This document shows positions 34,328 through 46,400 of a DNA stretch of 64,000 bases, one piece after another. Source of the DNA: Pontibacter kalidii (GTDB lineage: Bacteria; Bacteroidota; Bacteroidia; Cytophagales; Hymenobacteraceae); contig NZ_CP111079.1 in NCBI RefSeq assembly GCF_026278245.1, positions 186,001 to 250,000 of the forward strand, read 5' to 3'. The translations under genes and the position numbers were made by a program. The notes beneath the pieces were generated by a model that was not told the origin of the DNA, ran no database searches, and worked only from the letters and a program-made list of their open reading frames with translations. Within the stretch, counting starts at the first letter, position 1, and each line of letters opens with the position of its first letter.

Positions 34328-35539
34328 CTACGGCAGCAGCAGCGAGCTATCCCCGTAGCTCAGGAAGCGGTAGTCGTGTTCCAGGGCGTGTTGGTATACT
34401 TTGCGCCAGTTCTCGCCGATCAGGGCAGAAACCAGTAGCAGCAAAGTACTCTCCGGCTGGTGGAAGTTGGTAACCAAGCCCTGGCACATCCTGAAAGTAT
34501 AGCCGGGTGCAATAATGATCTGCGTGCTGGCGTGCAGGTGGTTTACATGTTGGTGGTCCATGTACTGCAGCAGGGCCTGCAGTGCCTCCTCCGCTGAGGG
34601 CGGGTTTATACTTTCGTAGGCCTGCCATTGGCTTACCTGCAGTTCCTGCACCGGCAGCTCCGGTTGCTGCAGCACCTTGGCGCCCAGCCAGTAGATGCTC
34701 TCCAGGCTGCGCATGCTGGTAGTGCCGACAGGTATCACCGGCTCGCCCTGCTGCTTCAGTAACCTTTCAAGTATACTTCTGCTGATGTACACCTGCTCGG
34801 CGTGCATCTCGTGCGCCTCCATAGTGTCTGCTTTTACCGGCTTAAAGGTGCCGGCTCCCACATGCAGGGTCAGGTAAGCGGTGTCTATACTTTGTGCTTT
34901 CAGCGCTTCCATCACGCGGTCCGTGAAGTGCAGACCGGCGGTTGGGGCGGCCACGGCCCCCTTTTGATTGGCGTAGATGGTCTGGTAGCGGGTATGGTCA
35001 TCGGGGGTGAGGTCGCGGTTGAGGTATGGGGGCAGCGGCAAACGGCCGCAGCGCTCCAGCACCTCGGCAAAGGTGAGTTCTTCAGGTTCCCACGTGAAAC
35101 GTATCAGAAAATGGCCTTCCTGCTGCGCCTCACGCTCGGCTCGCAACATGCCTCCCTCAAACTGTAAGGTCACAGGCCCGCTCTTCCAGCGCTTGTTGTT
35201 ACCCACCAAGCACTTCCAGGTGCTGCCGCCGGTTTGCTGCATGGCCAGCTGCACCTCGCGGTGCGGGGCCACGGGCTCCAGGCAGAAGATTTCCACCAGG
35301 CCCCCGGTTTCTTTCTGCATCAGCAGCCTTGCCTGTACCACCCTCGTGTCGTTAAACACCAGCAGCGTGTGCGGTGGCAGCAGTTGCGGCAGGTTAGTGA
35401 ATGTATGATCTGTGATATGGCCCTTCTTGTAGAGCAGCAGTTTAGACTGGTCGCGCTCCGGCAGCGGAAATTTGGCGATGCGCTCCTCGGGCAACTCGTA
35501 CACAAAATCCTTTATCGCCAGTTTCTTCGGGTCAGTCAT
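34328..35539 (-). CDS. queA: tRNA preQ1(34) S-adenosylmethionine ribosyltransferase-isomerase QueA
   Basis: Enzyme of queuosine synthesis that transfers the ribosyl part of S-adenosylmethionine to preQ1 in the anticodon of target tRNAs. It has 403 residues, somewhat longer than the common ~345-360. Signatures: FVYELPEERIAKFPLPERDQSKLLL, LLVFNDTRVVQARL, GRLPLPPYLNRD, YQTIYANQKGAVAAPTAGLHFT, LHVGAGTFKPVKAD, and MCQGLVTNFHQPESTLLLLVSALIG. It lies 79 bases downstream of the DUF2721 gene on the same strand; the spacer carries AAGAGTT repeats. Confidence 0.96.
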   Translation of the reverse strand: MTDPKKLAIKDFVYELPEERIAKFPLPERDQSKLLLYKKGHITDHTFTNLPQLLPPHTLLVFNDTRVVQARLLMQKETGGLVEIFCLEPVAPHREVQLAMQQTGGSTWKCLVGNNKRWKSGPVTLQFEGGMLRAEREAQQEGHFLIRFTWEPEELTFAEVLERCGRLPLPPYLNRDLTPDDHTRYQTIYANQKGAVAAPTAGLHFTDRVMEALKAQSIDTAYLTLHVGAGTFKPVKADTMEAHEMHAEQVYISRSILERLLKQQGEPVIPVGTTSMRSLESIYWLGAKVLQQPELPVQELQVSQWQAYESINPPSAEEALQALLQYMDHQHVNHLHASTQIIIAPGYTFRMCQGLVTNFHQPESTLLLLVSALIGENWRKVYQHALEHDYRFLSYGDSSLLLP

Positions 35540-35618
35540 CTAAAAGTTAAGAGTTAAGAGTGATGAGTTAAGAGTTTTCGGTGCATCCTATAAGTATTCA
35601 CGGCTACCTGCCCTCGTG

Positions 35619-36020
35619 CTACTTTTCCGCGGTTTCCTGCAGGTCGTCCAGCTCCAGCTCCAGCGCCTTCACCGAGATCTGTATCTCGCGGATGGCCAGC
35701 GCCAGGGAGATCAGCATCATCAGCAAACTAAAAGCAAAAACATACTTGCCAGCCTCCCTGTAATCGGCAAACAGCAGAAACATGCAGAGTACGCAGCCAA
35801 ACATGCTCAGGCTACCGAAAGCCTGCATGTTCCGGATCAGGACCAGGCGCTCGCGCAGGTTCTTTATCTGGCCGTACACCCGCTGGTTGCGGGAGGTGGC
35901 GTAGCGGTCTTTCAGGCTGCGGATAAGGGAGGCCAGCCCCAGGAAACGGTTGGTAAAGGCCAGCAGCAGCAGTGAGAGCGCCGGGAACAGCAGGGCGGGC
36001 GTGGTCAGGGTGATTTCCAT
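35619..36020 (-). CDS. DUF2721 membrane protein
   Basis: Small inner-membrane protein of 133 residues of the DUF2721 type. Three hydrophobic helices: PALLFPALSLLLLAFTNRF, FGSLSMFGCVLCMFLLFADY and YVFAFSLLMMLISLALAI. A basic/polar stretch (LIRSLKDRYATSRNQRVYGQIKNLRERLVLIRN) lies between the first two, and an acidic tail ends the protein. The family role is unknown. It starts 14 bases after the stop of the unknown gene upstream, so the two are likely co-transcribed, possibly with queA. Confidence 0.85.
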   Translation of the reverse strand: MEITLTTPALLFPALSLLLLAFTNRFLGLASLIRSLKDRYATSRNQRVYGQIKNLRERLVLIRNMQAFGSLSMFGCVLCMFLLFADYREAGKYVFAFSLLMMLISLALAIREIQISVKALELELDDLQETAEK

Positions 36021-36034
36021 CTGGGATACTACTA

Positions 36035-36577
36035 TCAGAGGCTTTTCAGGAAATCCTCGTCCAGCGGCTCTGTGTCGTCGTCATCTTCCGGGTTATGAGG
36101 GGCGTCCCAGTCCACTTCGCTTAAAAGCTCCAGTCCTTCCATAATCAGCTCGTCCAGTTCCTCTTTGGTGCCCGAGTCCAGGGTGAGTTCGAACAGGTGC
36201 AGGATCTGCTCGCGCTGTGGGTTGACAAAGATCTCGTGGTACAGGTTATCAAACGAGGCGATGCGCTTCTGCACGATTTTGTCTATTTCGCGGGTATTTT
36301 TGGCCTTGATCGCCTCCTGCAGCACCTCCAGCACCTCTTTGCTCTTCTCGTTCTCGGCCAGGCGCAGAAATGCCTTCACAAATGCGATAGCCACGCCCAG
36401 GCGCAGGCGCTCAAATCGGTAACTCAGCTGCTCCCTGCTGCTGCCCTGGGAGAACTTCGCCTCCCGCAGGGCACGCTCCAGGTCGGTGTACACGGTGGCG
36501 GCCCCTTCCTCAAACACAGGAGGGTTGGGGCTGTCGAAGGCGGTTTCTAGTAGCAGTTCAAAGCTTCTGGCGCTCAT
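36035..36577 (-). CDS. Conserved hypothetical acidic helical protein
   Basis: Cytoplasmic protein of 180 residues with no signal or membrane segment. It appears mostly helical (FERLRLGVAIAFVKAFLRLAENEKSKEVLEVLQEAIKAKN) and ends in a very acidic tail (NPEDDDDTEPLDEDFLKSL). I do not recognise the family. First gene of the likely unit with DUF2721 and queA. Its promoter must lie in the large divergent spacer before the giant adhesin gene. Confidence 0.75.
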   Translation of the reverse strand: MSARSFELLLETAFDSPNPPVFEEGAATVYTDLERALREAKFSQGSSREQLSYRFERLRLGVAIAFVKAFLRLAENEKSKEVLEVLQEAIKAKNTREIDKIVQKRIASFDNLYHEIFVNPQREQILHLFELTLDSGTKEELDELIMEGLELLSEVDWDAPHNPEDDDDTEPLDEDFLKSL

Positions 36578-36753
36578 GGCAGGTATGGTTTAGCATCTGG
36601 AAATAAGACTGCAAAGGTAACAGTTTATACTTTCTTTCACCATGCCTTGTTCGCCCTGTGCAACTAAGCTGTCTGCCTAGCATTGTTGTACCTTATTTCT
36701 TAGGATGATAACTATACCTTAATGTGCGCTGATAGTATTTATTTAATTTGGCT

Positions 36754-36800
36754 GCTACCTTCCAGGCAAAAGGTTTACACCCCTTTGCCTGGAAGGTAGC
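36754..36800. repeat. Long hairpin in divergent spacer
   Basis: The arm GCTACCTTCCAGGCAAAAGG (36754-36773) pairs with 36782-36800 over 19 bp with one bulged A, and the loop has 8 bases. It is stable, but no T-run follows directly; T-rich sequence comes only ~20 bases later. Neither flanking gene needs a terminator here, because both point away. Confidence 0.75.
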
Positions 36801-37055
36801 CGAAAGGCAGGCAGGCAGATTTTTTGATTTTTCAGAGGATGCTGATGGACGGGGCAGGTGTTGTGCTGTGTTATACTTTAATTATTTGTAAGTATAATCA
36901 TAGTTACGTTTAGTACCTGTTTTTGATTTTTATATATATAGTTATTGTGTTGCTTGCCATACGTGTAATACCTTTATTTGTTGTATAATTCGATTAGAAA
37001 TGTTTAGGCTTCATATCTTGCGGGTTTTGGAGCCGGAGCGGTTGCACAATGTTGG

Positions 37056-37070
37056 GGTGCAAGTTGCACC
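37056..37070. promoter_or_regulatory. GGTGCAA-G-TTGCACC palindrome, possible operator
   Basis: A perfect 7-bp inverted repeat around one base, with a further GTTGCAC half-site at 37041-37047. It lies about 350 bases before the adhesin start. Suitable for a dimeric regulator; identity unknown. Confidence 0.35.
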
Positions 37071-37418
37071 GTTTCTGTGCATCTTCTCACTATGTGAGTC
37101 TAGAGTAGCCTGCTTCTCCGGGTGTGGGAAGGGTTGTTAAAGTGCAACAGTGCCTTTAGTAGGCTTAGGAAGGTGGCTTAGAACCGGATTGGACAATTGT
37201 AGCCGGGAGGAAGGTGGTGTGTATAAGTGGAGAGTTTTCACCCAGCGGGACTATTTATAATTATAAGTAAGATTATACCTATAACATGTCGATTTGCAGG
37301 CGCAAAAAAATAGCACAGGACTACAGCTGCCTATTGCCAGATACGGCAACAGCTTATTACACAAGGAAATTACAGGATAATCACCGCATAAAATTGATAT
37401 AGTTTTAAACAGGAGCTT

Positions 37419-40400
37419 ATGATAACAACCTCTACCCAAAAACTTTCCCTCTTGTTTGCCATTTGCCTGTTCGGGGTGTTGCAGCTTGCAACATCCCTTG
37501 GTGCGTTTGGGCAGGGGAAGAATGATGAAGTGCCGACCTTTACAGTAGACCTGAGGGGGAAGCCAAATGGTGTCTGGAGATCTGATGAAATAATTAGAAA
37601 CGGGCAGTTGTGCGGTATTACGGATAAAAATGAGAACTGCGTTCAGTTTACCATTATCCTGGATCCGAATGCTGAACAAATGGAGTTCGACATCATCAAA
37701 GGACCTGTTCCTTCCGGCTCCATGGGGTACCAAATTGATTGTGGCCCGCAGATGCCGGTGGGGCAGCCTATTTGCGTGGATGTTTCCAAGCCAATCACTT
37801 TAACACTATGTATGCCAGGCAAAGCGGGTGGAGTGTTTGAGATCAGGTCTCTTGCATCCTTCACACCACAGGAGGATGTCTCGGTTACAATGGGTTGCTC
37901 GGCTACACTCATAGCGCCACTGTCCTTCGGGGAAGGTACTATCCAGTGGAGGGACATCACCTATAACGGCACTTATAATAAATACCTGAGTTTCCCGAAT
38001 GGAGATACCAGGCCCTTAGTAACACCGGATGCGAATGCGCCGGCTTATGTAGACTATGAGGTTACCGGAACCACCGTTGCGACCAAATGCCCGGGCAGGT
38101 TCGCTTCTGATGTGGTGCGCGTATACTTCTACCCGCCGCCAACTGTTACCGTTGGCCCAAATCCTGCCATTATCTGTCCCGGAAGCAGTGGCGTGGTGCT
38201 TACGGGCAGTGTAACCGGCGGCGACGGCAACTGGGAGTATATCTGGACAGATCCTGCCGGCAACGTGGTGGGTAATCAGCTCAACTACACCGCCACTACG
38301 GTGGGTACTTATAAATTTGAGGTCCGGAACGTGAACTACCCGAACTGCCGCGAATTCTCGGCCACGGTAGATGTTGCCTCGAACCTGGCGGCAAACGCGG
38401 GCCCGGACCAACTGGCGTGTTCGCAGAACCCGGTGCAGCTGGCAGGCGCCATAACAGCGGCCACAGGAGGTGTCTGGAGCGGAGGCGGAGGTACTTTCAG
38501 CCCAAGCAACACAGCGCTAAACGCGGTCTATACCCCTACGGCAGCTGAGATTGCGGCAGGTTCTGTAAAACTTACGCTGACCTCTACAGGCAACGGCTCG
38601 TGTACTGCCATGAAAGATGATGTTCTGATCACGTTCTACCCGATCGATGTGGAACTGACAGGTACCCCCGTTATCTGTAACGGAACCTTGGGTACGATCA
38701 CGGCAAAAGTAACAGGCGGCAACGGGACCATTTCTTACAAGTGGAGCACCGGCCAAACCACATCCACCATCACGGGCGTTGCTGCCGGCACCTACACCGT
38801 TACCGTTACAGACGGGCAGAGCTGCGCCATCACCAAATCATTCACCGTAACCCAGGTAAATGGGCCGACTGACTTTACGGTCAGCGCGACGCAGGAAACC
38901 TGTGGCAGAAGCGACGGTAGTGTCACCATCAGCAATGTGCAGGGTGGCACAGCTACGTACAAGTATAGCGCAGACGGCAAGACCTATCAGACAGGCACGA
39001 CGCTTTCGAACCTGGCTGCCGGCAACTATACCCTTTACGTGATGGATGCCAACGGCTGTACGGTTTCCAAGAGCGTTACCATCACCAACGTGGCCGGGCC
39101 AACGGCAGTAACGGCCTCTACGGTGGCGGCCTCCTGCGCCAACAACGACGGCGGCATTACGGTGGGCGCTGTAACCGGCGGTACATCACCATATACTTAT
39201 TCCATCAACGGCTCTACTTTCCAGAGTTCAACCAGCTTCACGGGGCTGGCTTCCGGTGCCTACACGGTAACGGCAAAGGATGCCAACGGCTGTATCATCA
39301 CTACTTCAGCCTCGGTAGCTAAAAGAATACTCACAAACTTCACGGCAACTGCGGCCTCTTCTACCTGCGGGGCCAGTAACGCAAGTATAACCGTAAGTAA
39401 TGTGCAAGGTGGTATCGCTCCTTTTCAATATAGCAAGGATGGGGTGAGTTTTCAGGACAATGCCACGCTTACAGGCCTGGCTGCCGGAATATACAGGGTA
39501 ACAGTGAAAGACGCAAGAGGCTGTATTCTGACCAAATCGGTAACGGTAGGCAACATTGCCGGACCGACAGACCTGACAGCGACTGCCAAAGCCTCTACCT
39601 GCGGCGACAGTAACGCTGAAATTACGGTAACAGGTGTAACGGGCGGTACGGGTACTTATACTTATAGTATAGACGGTGCCACCTTCAGTGCTTCATCCAG
39701 CTTTACAGGGCTGGCTGCCGGCAACTATACCGTTTATGTAAAAGACGGCAACGGCTGTATTTACTCGGAAGCGGTTGCCCTGACCAACATTGCAGGCCCA
39801 GACTTTACAGCTACGGCCCAGTCTTCTACCTGTGGCGCCAGCAACGGCCGCATCAGCATTGGCGGGGTAACTGGCGGAATCTCTCCTTATAAGTATAGCA
39901 AGGATGGGGCTACCTTCCAGGATGCAGCTACCTTTACAGGTCTAGCGGCAGGCACGTACAACATCACGGTGAAGGATGCCAACGGTTGCTTCCTGGTGAA
40001 GTCTGTAACGGTAACGGATATTGCAGGGCCAAGCGATTTCGCCTTGGCAGCTAAGTCCTCTACCTGCGGGGCCAGCAACGGCAGCATTACCGTAGGTGCC
40101 GTAACAGGCGGAACATCAACTTATACTTATAGTATAGACGGCAGTAACTTCCAGTCCTCGGCTACCTTCGGGAACCTGCTTGCAGGGGAGTATACCATCA
40201 CGGTGAGGGATCGTAACCTGTGCGTGATCGCTAAGAAAATCACCGTTACCGATGTGGCTGGCCCGACAAATTTGGCGGCTTCTTCTAAGTCGTCTACCTG
40301 CGGCGGCAGCAACGGCGAATTAACCGTAACAGGCGTAACAGGCGGCACAGCTCCATATACGTATAGCAAGGATGGCACGAACTTCCAGGCCTCCGCTACG

Positions 40401-43400
40401 CTCACCGGTTTTGTGGCTGGCACGCATACGGTCTACGCCAAGGATGCCAACGGATGTGTGGTGTCAGGTTCCTTTACAGTTGCCAACATTGCTGGTCCTA
40501 CGGCAGTGGCGGCTACCTCGCTGCCTGCCGGTTGCGCCAACAACGACGGTAGCATTACCGTGGGCACCGTAACCGGTGGCACGGCCACTTATACTTACTC
40601 CATCAACGGGACCAGCTTCCAGAGCTCGAAAACCTTCTCTGGCCTGGCTTCAGGAACCTATACGGTCACGGCGAAAGACGCCAACGGCTGTATCATTACC
40701 AGGTCTATATCAGTAGGAAAGACAGCTCCGACCAACTTTGCAGCTACAACTGAACCTTCCACCTGTGGTAGCAACAATGGCACCATCACCGTGGGCGCAG
40801 TTACAGGTGGCGTATCGCCTTATACCTATAGCAAGGATGGCGCAAACTTCCAGGCATCTGCTACACTGACAGGCTTTGTGGCGGGCACGCACACCATCAC
40901 GGTGAAGGATGCCAAGGGCTGTACCTTCTCCAAATCGATCACGGTAACGGATGTAGCAGGCCCTTCGGATCTGGCAATTGCTGCCACGGCCTCTACTTGT
41001 GGCAACAGCAACGGTCAGTTTACCGTGAGTGGCGTAACGGGAGGAACTTTGCCTTATACCTATAGTATAGACGGCTCAACCTTCCAGACTTCCGACACGT
41101 TTACGGCCCTTGCTGAGGGCTCTTACACGGTTACCGTAAAAGACGCCAACGGCTGTACCTACGCTGAAACAGTGGCGGTAAGCAACATAGAAGGTCCATC
41201 GTTCACACTTTCAGCCAAAGCCTCCACCTGCGGGGCCAGCAACGGAACGGTAACCGTAAACAGCCCGACTGGCGGCACGGCACCTTATACCTACAGCAAA
41301 GACGGCACGACTTTCCAGACCTCAGCTACATTCACAGGGCTGGCAGCAGGGGAGTATACCATCACCGTAAAAGATGCCAACGATTGCGTGCTGCCTCAAA
41401 CAATAGAAGTGACAGACATCCCGGGCCCAAGCGACCTGGCCCTGTCGAGCACGGCTTCTACCTGCGGCGACCCTAATGGGGTGATCAGCATCAGCGGCGT
41501 AACCGGAGGTACGGCACCTTATACTTATAGTATCGATGGCACCAACTTCCAGGGCTCCCAGACATTCGGGGCAGTGCTGGCAGGGGAGTATACCGTAACG
41601 GTGAAAGACGTGAACGGCTGTATTTTCACCAAAGAGATCGTGGTAGGCAACGTGGCCGGACCAACCGGTATCACAGCAACTACCACTTCCTCCACCTGTG
41701 GCAGCAACAATGGCGAAATTAGAGTAACGGGTGTAACGGGCGGTACAGGTGCTTATACCTACAGCAAGGATGGCGTAAACTTCCAGGCATCTGCCACACT
41801 TACCGGTTTTGTAGCCGGCACGCACACGATCTACGCCAAAGATGCCAACGGCTGTACAGTGGCCAAAGCCTTTACGGTGTCAGACATTGCCGGACCTTCT
41901 GCCGTGGCGGCTACCTCGCAGCCAGCCAGTTGCCAGGATAACGATGGCAGCATCACGGTGAGCAAGGTAACAGGCGGCACAACGGATTATACTTACTCCA
42001 TCAACGGCACTACTTTCCAGAGCTCAGCCAACTTTACCGGGCTGGCCTCCGGAACATACACGGTTACGGCGAAAGACGCCAACGGCTGTATCATCACTAC
42101 TTCTGTAAAAGTAAACCTAAACGTACCCACCGCCTTTGCCAACTCTTCGGTAGCAGCCACCTGCGGCCGCCCGGACGGGCAACTGACGATAGGAACGGTA
42201 ACTGGCGGCACGGCTCCATACAAGTATAGTATAAACGGGGCGCCGTTCCAGACAGCAGCTACCTTCACAGGACTTTTGGCCGGTTCTTACGAGATCACAG
42301 TGCAGGATGCCAACGGCTGTGTGTTTACAGACTCGGTGGGCGTGAGTAACCTCAATGGACCAGCTTTCGGTACAACGGTCGCCGCAACAACCTGCGGCGC
42401 TGCGAACGGAAGTATAAAAATCAGCAACACCACAGGGGGCGTGGCGCCTTATACCTATAGTATAGATGGCGTGAACTTCCAATCAGCAACTACTTTTGAA
42501 GGCCTGCTGGCCGGTACCTACACCGTTACTGCGAAAGATGCCAAGGGTTGCTTTGGCACCAGCCAGGTAGTAGTGGAAGACATTGCCGGACCAAGCGACT
42601 TTATGCTGACCGCTACCTCCTCTACTTGTGGTGCGAGCAACGCGACCATTACCGTAAGCGATGTGGCAGGCGGAACATCAACTTATACCTATAGTATAGA
42701 CGGGAAGAACTTCCAGTCTGCTGCTACTTTCGCTAACCTTGCAGCCGGCGAGTATACCGTAACGGTGAAAGACGCGAATGGCTGTACCATCAGCAAAGCG
42801 ATTGAACTGAACGACATCCCTGGCCCAAGCGAGCTGCTGCTGACTTCCACTGCTTCTACCTGCGGTGAGAGCAACGGTAAAATTGAGGTGAGCGGCGTAA
42901 CGGGCGGCACGGCTTCCTATACCTTCTCCATCGACGGCAATACCTTCCAGCAGGGAGCGGTCTTTGCCGGAGTAGCAGCCGGCGAGTATACCGTAACGGT
43001 GAAAGACGCTAACGGCTGTACGCTGTCCAAGAAGATTGTAGTGGAGAACACCGGTGGGCCAACGGGCTTCCTGGCGAGCGCCACTTCCTCTACCTGTGGC
43101 GCGGCCAACGGTAAACTGGCGGTGACAGAAGTGACGGGCGGTGTGGGACCTTATGCATATAGTATAGATGGCGTGAATTTCCAGGAAGGGCTGGTGTTTG
43201 AGAACCTGCTGGCCGGAGAGCACACGATCACCGTGAAGGATAAGAATGGCTGTACCTTCGCCAAAACCTTTACGGTAGGAGATATTGCCGGCCCTACGGC
43301 GGTTGCCGCTACTGCGCTTCCGGCCAGCTGCCAGAACAACGACGGCAGCATCATGGTGGGAGCGGTAACGGGCGGAACGTCCGAGTACACTTATTCCATC

Positions 43401-46400
43401 GATGGTAGAAACTTCCAGACGTCAACTACCTTCAGCGGCCTGGCTTCGGGAGATTACACGGTAACAGTGAAAGACAAGAATGGCTGTACTTTTACCACAA
43501 GTATAAAAGTGAACCAGAACGTACCAACTGATTTTGCCAGCACCACCGTAGCCTCTACCTGCAGCGATAGCAATGCCAGTATTACGGTAGGCGCTGTAAC
43601 CGGCGGCACGGCTCCTTATAAGTATAGCCTGAACGGCGGCAGCTTCCAGGCCTCGACTACATTTGGCAACCTGGCAGCGGGCACTTACAACATCACCGTA
43701 CGGGATGACAATGGCTGTACCTTCAGCAAAGAGGTAAAGGTGGAAGACATCGCCGGACCATCGGCTCTCGCTTTAACCGGAAAGGCCTCTACCTGCGGCA
43801 GCCCGAACGCTTCTATCACCGTGAACGGTGTGACGGGCGGCACGGCTCCTTATACCTTCAGCCTTAACAACTCAGCCTTCCAGGGCAGCACCAGCTTCGG
43901 CTCGCTGCCTGCCGGAGCGTATGAGCTAACGGTGAAGGATGCCAACGGCTGTACCTTTACCCAGGCCATTACGCTGGAGAACATCCCGGGTCCATCTGCT
44001 TTTACTGCCTCAACTTCAGCCTCGAGCTGCGGCCGGGCAAACGGAAGTGTAACCGTGGATGCCGTAACCGGCGGAACCGCGCCTTATACCTACAGTGCAG
44101 ACGGAGAGAACTTCCAGGAAGCTGCCACCCTGGCAGGACTGTTGGCCGGAGAGCATACCATCATCGTGAAAGATCAGAATGGTTGTGTGGTGGAGATGAA
44201 AGTAGTAGTAGAGGATGTGGCGGGCCCGTCCGGGTTGGAGTTGGCAAGCACCGCCGCTACGTGCGGCGATCGCAATGGCAGCATTACGGTAGGCAAGGTT
44301 ACGGGCGGCACGGCTCCATACAAGTATAGTATGGATGGGGCGAGCTTCCGGAACGAGCTTACTTTTGAAGGAGTGCTGGCCGGCGAGTATACGATCACGG
44401 TGGAGGACGCCAAGGGCTGTAGGTTCTCTGCAAGTATAAGAGTAGACAACATCGGCGGGCCTACCGACTTTGTAGCTACAGCCAAAGCAACTACCTGTGG
44501 TGCCAGCAACGGCGAGTTAAACATAAGCAACGTGAGCGGCGGTGCCGGCTCCTATGCTTATAGTATAGATGGCGCAAACTTCCAGGCTTCGGCCACTTTT
44601 GTGGGCTTGGCTGCCGGTTCCCACACCATCACGGTAAAAGACGCCAACGGCTGTACGTTTACCAAAGCGGTGGAAGTAACGAACATTGCCGGACCTAGCG
44701 CTATAACGGCAGCTACCAAAGCGGCCAGCTGTGCCGACAATGACGGCAGCATTACGGTAACCCGCGTAACCGGCGGTACCTCAGCCTATACTTACGCTAT
44801 CGACGGGAAGAACTTCCAAAGTGCGGCCAGCTTTACAGGCCTTGCTTCCGGAGAGTATACCATCACGGTAAAAGATGCCAACGGCTGCGAGTTCTCCGAC
44901 AAAGTGAAGGTGAGTAAGGATGGCCCGGCAAGCTTTGCCAGCTCCACTGCCGCTTCTACCTGCGGTGCCGAAAACGGCCGCATCTCGGTTGTGTCTGTGG
45001 AGGGGGGCGCGGTGCCTTACACCTATAGTATAAACGGCGGCAGTTTCCAGAACTCAGCGGTCTTCACCTCGCTTCTGGCCGGCTCCCACACCATTACGGT
45101 AAAAGACGCCAACGGCTGTACCTATACCCAGGAGGTGGAAGTAAGCAACATGGAGGGTCCTTCAGACCTGACGGCCTCCGCTACCACCACCACCTGTGGC
45201 AACAGCAACGGCCAGATCAGCATCTCGGAGGTAACCGGCGGAACAGCGCCTTATACCTATAGTGTGGATGGCGTGAACTTCCAGGCTTCTGCCACCATCA
45301 CAGGACTTGCCGCCGGCGAGTACCAGGTGACGGTAAAAGACGCCAACGGCTGTATCGTAGTAAAAGCAGTAACGATCACGAACCAGTCAGGTCCGGAAGG
45401 ATTTACGGTGACAGGCAAAGCCGCTACCTGCGGCGGCGCTAATGGCCAGGCTACGGTAAGTGCCGTGGTCGGTGGCAAGGCTCCTTATACCTACAGCAAG
45501 GATGGCACGAGCTTCCAGCCGGAGCCTACGCTGACGGGACTAGTTGCCGGCACGCATACCATCACGGTAAAAGATGCCAACGGCTGTACCTTCTCCAAGC
45601 AAATAGTTATCGAGAACATTGCCGGACCTGCCAACTATGACCTGGCTACTGTGGCTACTACCTGCGGCGCTGCCAACGGTTCTATCACGGCAAGCAACGT
45701 AACGGGTGGCACGGCTCCTTATACCTACGCCCTGAACGAAGGCAACTTCCAGGCTGCGGCTACCTTTGCAGACGTAGCGGCCGGCGAGCATACCATCCGG
45801 GTGAAAGACGCCAACGGCTGTATCCTGGAGAAGAAAGTGGTAGTAACGGATATTGCTGGTCCTTCTGAGATCGTGGCCGCTACTACACCCACTGCCTGCA
45901 CAGCCAACAACGGTACTATTACCGTGAGCGGCGTAACCGGTGGCAAAGCGCCTTATACGTACTCCCTCGACGGTAAAGCTTACCAGGCTACGGCGACCTT
46001 TGGTGCGCTGGCGGCAGGAGAGTACGATGTATTTGTGAAGGATGCTAACGGCTGCAGCGCCACGGTGATAGTAACGGTAGGCCTGAAAGGTCCGAAAGAG
46101 GCTTCCCTGGCTGCCAAAGATGCTACCTGCGGAGAGCAGAACGGCTCGATCACGGTTACTGCTGTGAAGGAGGGGACCAAACCGCTGGCTTATAGTATAG
46201 ACGGCAAAAGCTTCCAGACTTCGGCTACTTTTGGCAACTTGGCGGCGGGTGTGTATACCATCACCATCAAGGATGCTGAGGGATGTGTGCTGGAGGTAAC
46301 CCAGCAGGTAAGCAACAGCGGAGCCGCCACCTTCACGGCAACAGGCACCAATGCCAGCTGTGGCGCTGCCAATGGCCGCGTCATCATCAGCAATGTGAGC

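Larger units (their letters stand above)
36578..37418. other. AT-rich divergent spacer upstream of the giant adhesin
   Basis: 841 bases without a gene. It contains a long hairpin (36754-36800) and a 15-bp palindrome (37056-37070), listed separately, and three AAGTATA/TATACTT copies. It probably holds promoters in both directions. AGGAG at 37411-37415, three bases from the adhesin ATG, is a Shine-Dalgarno-like site at unusually short spacing. Confidence 0.6.
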
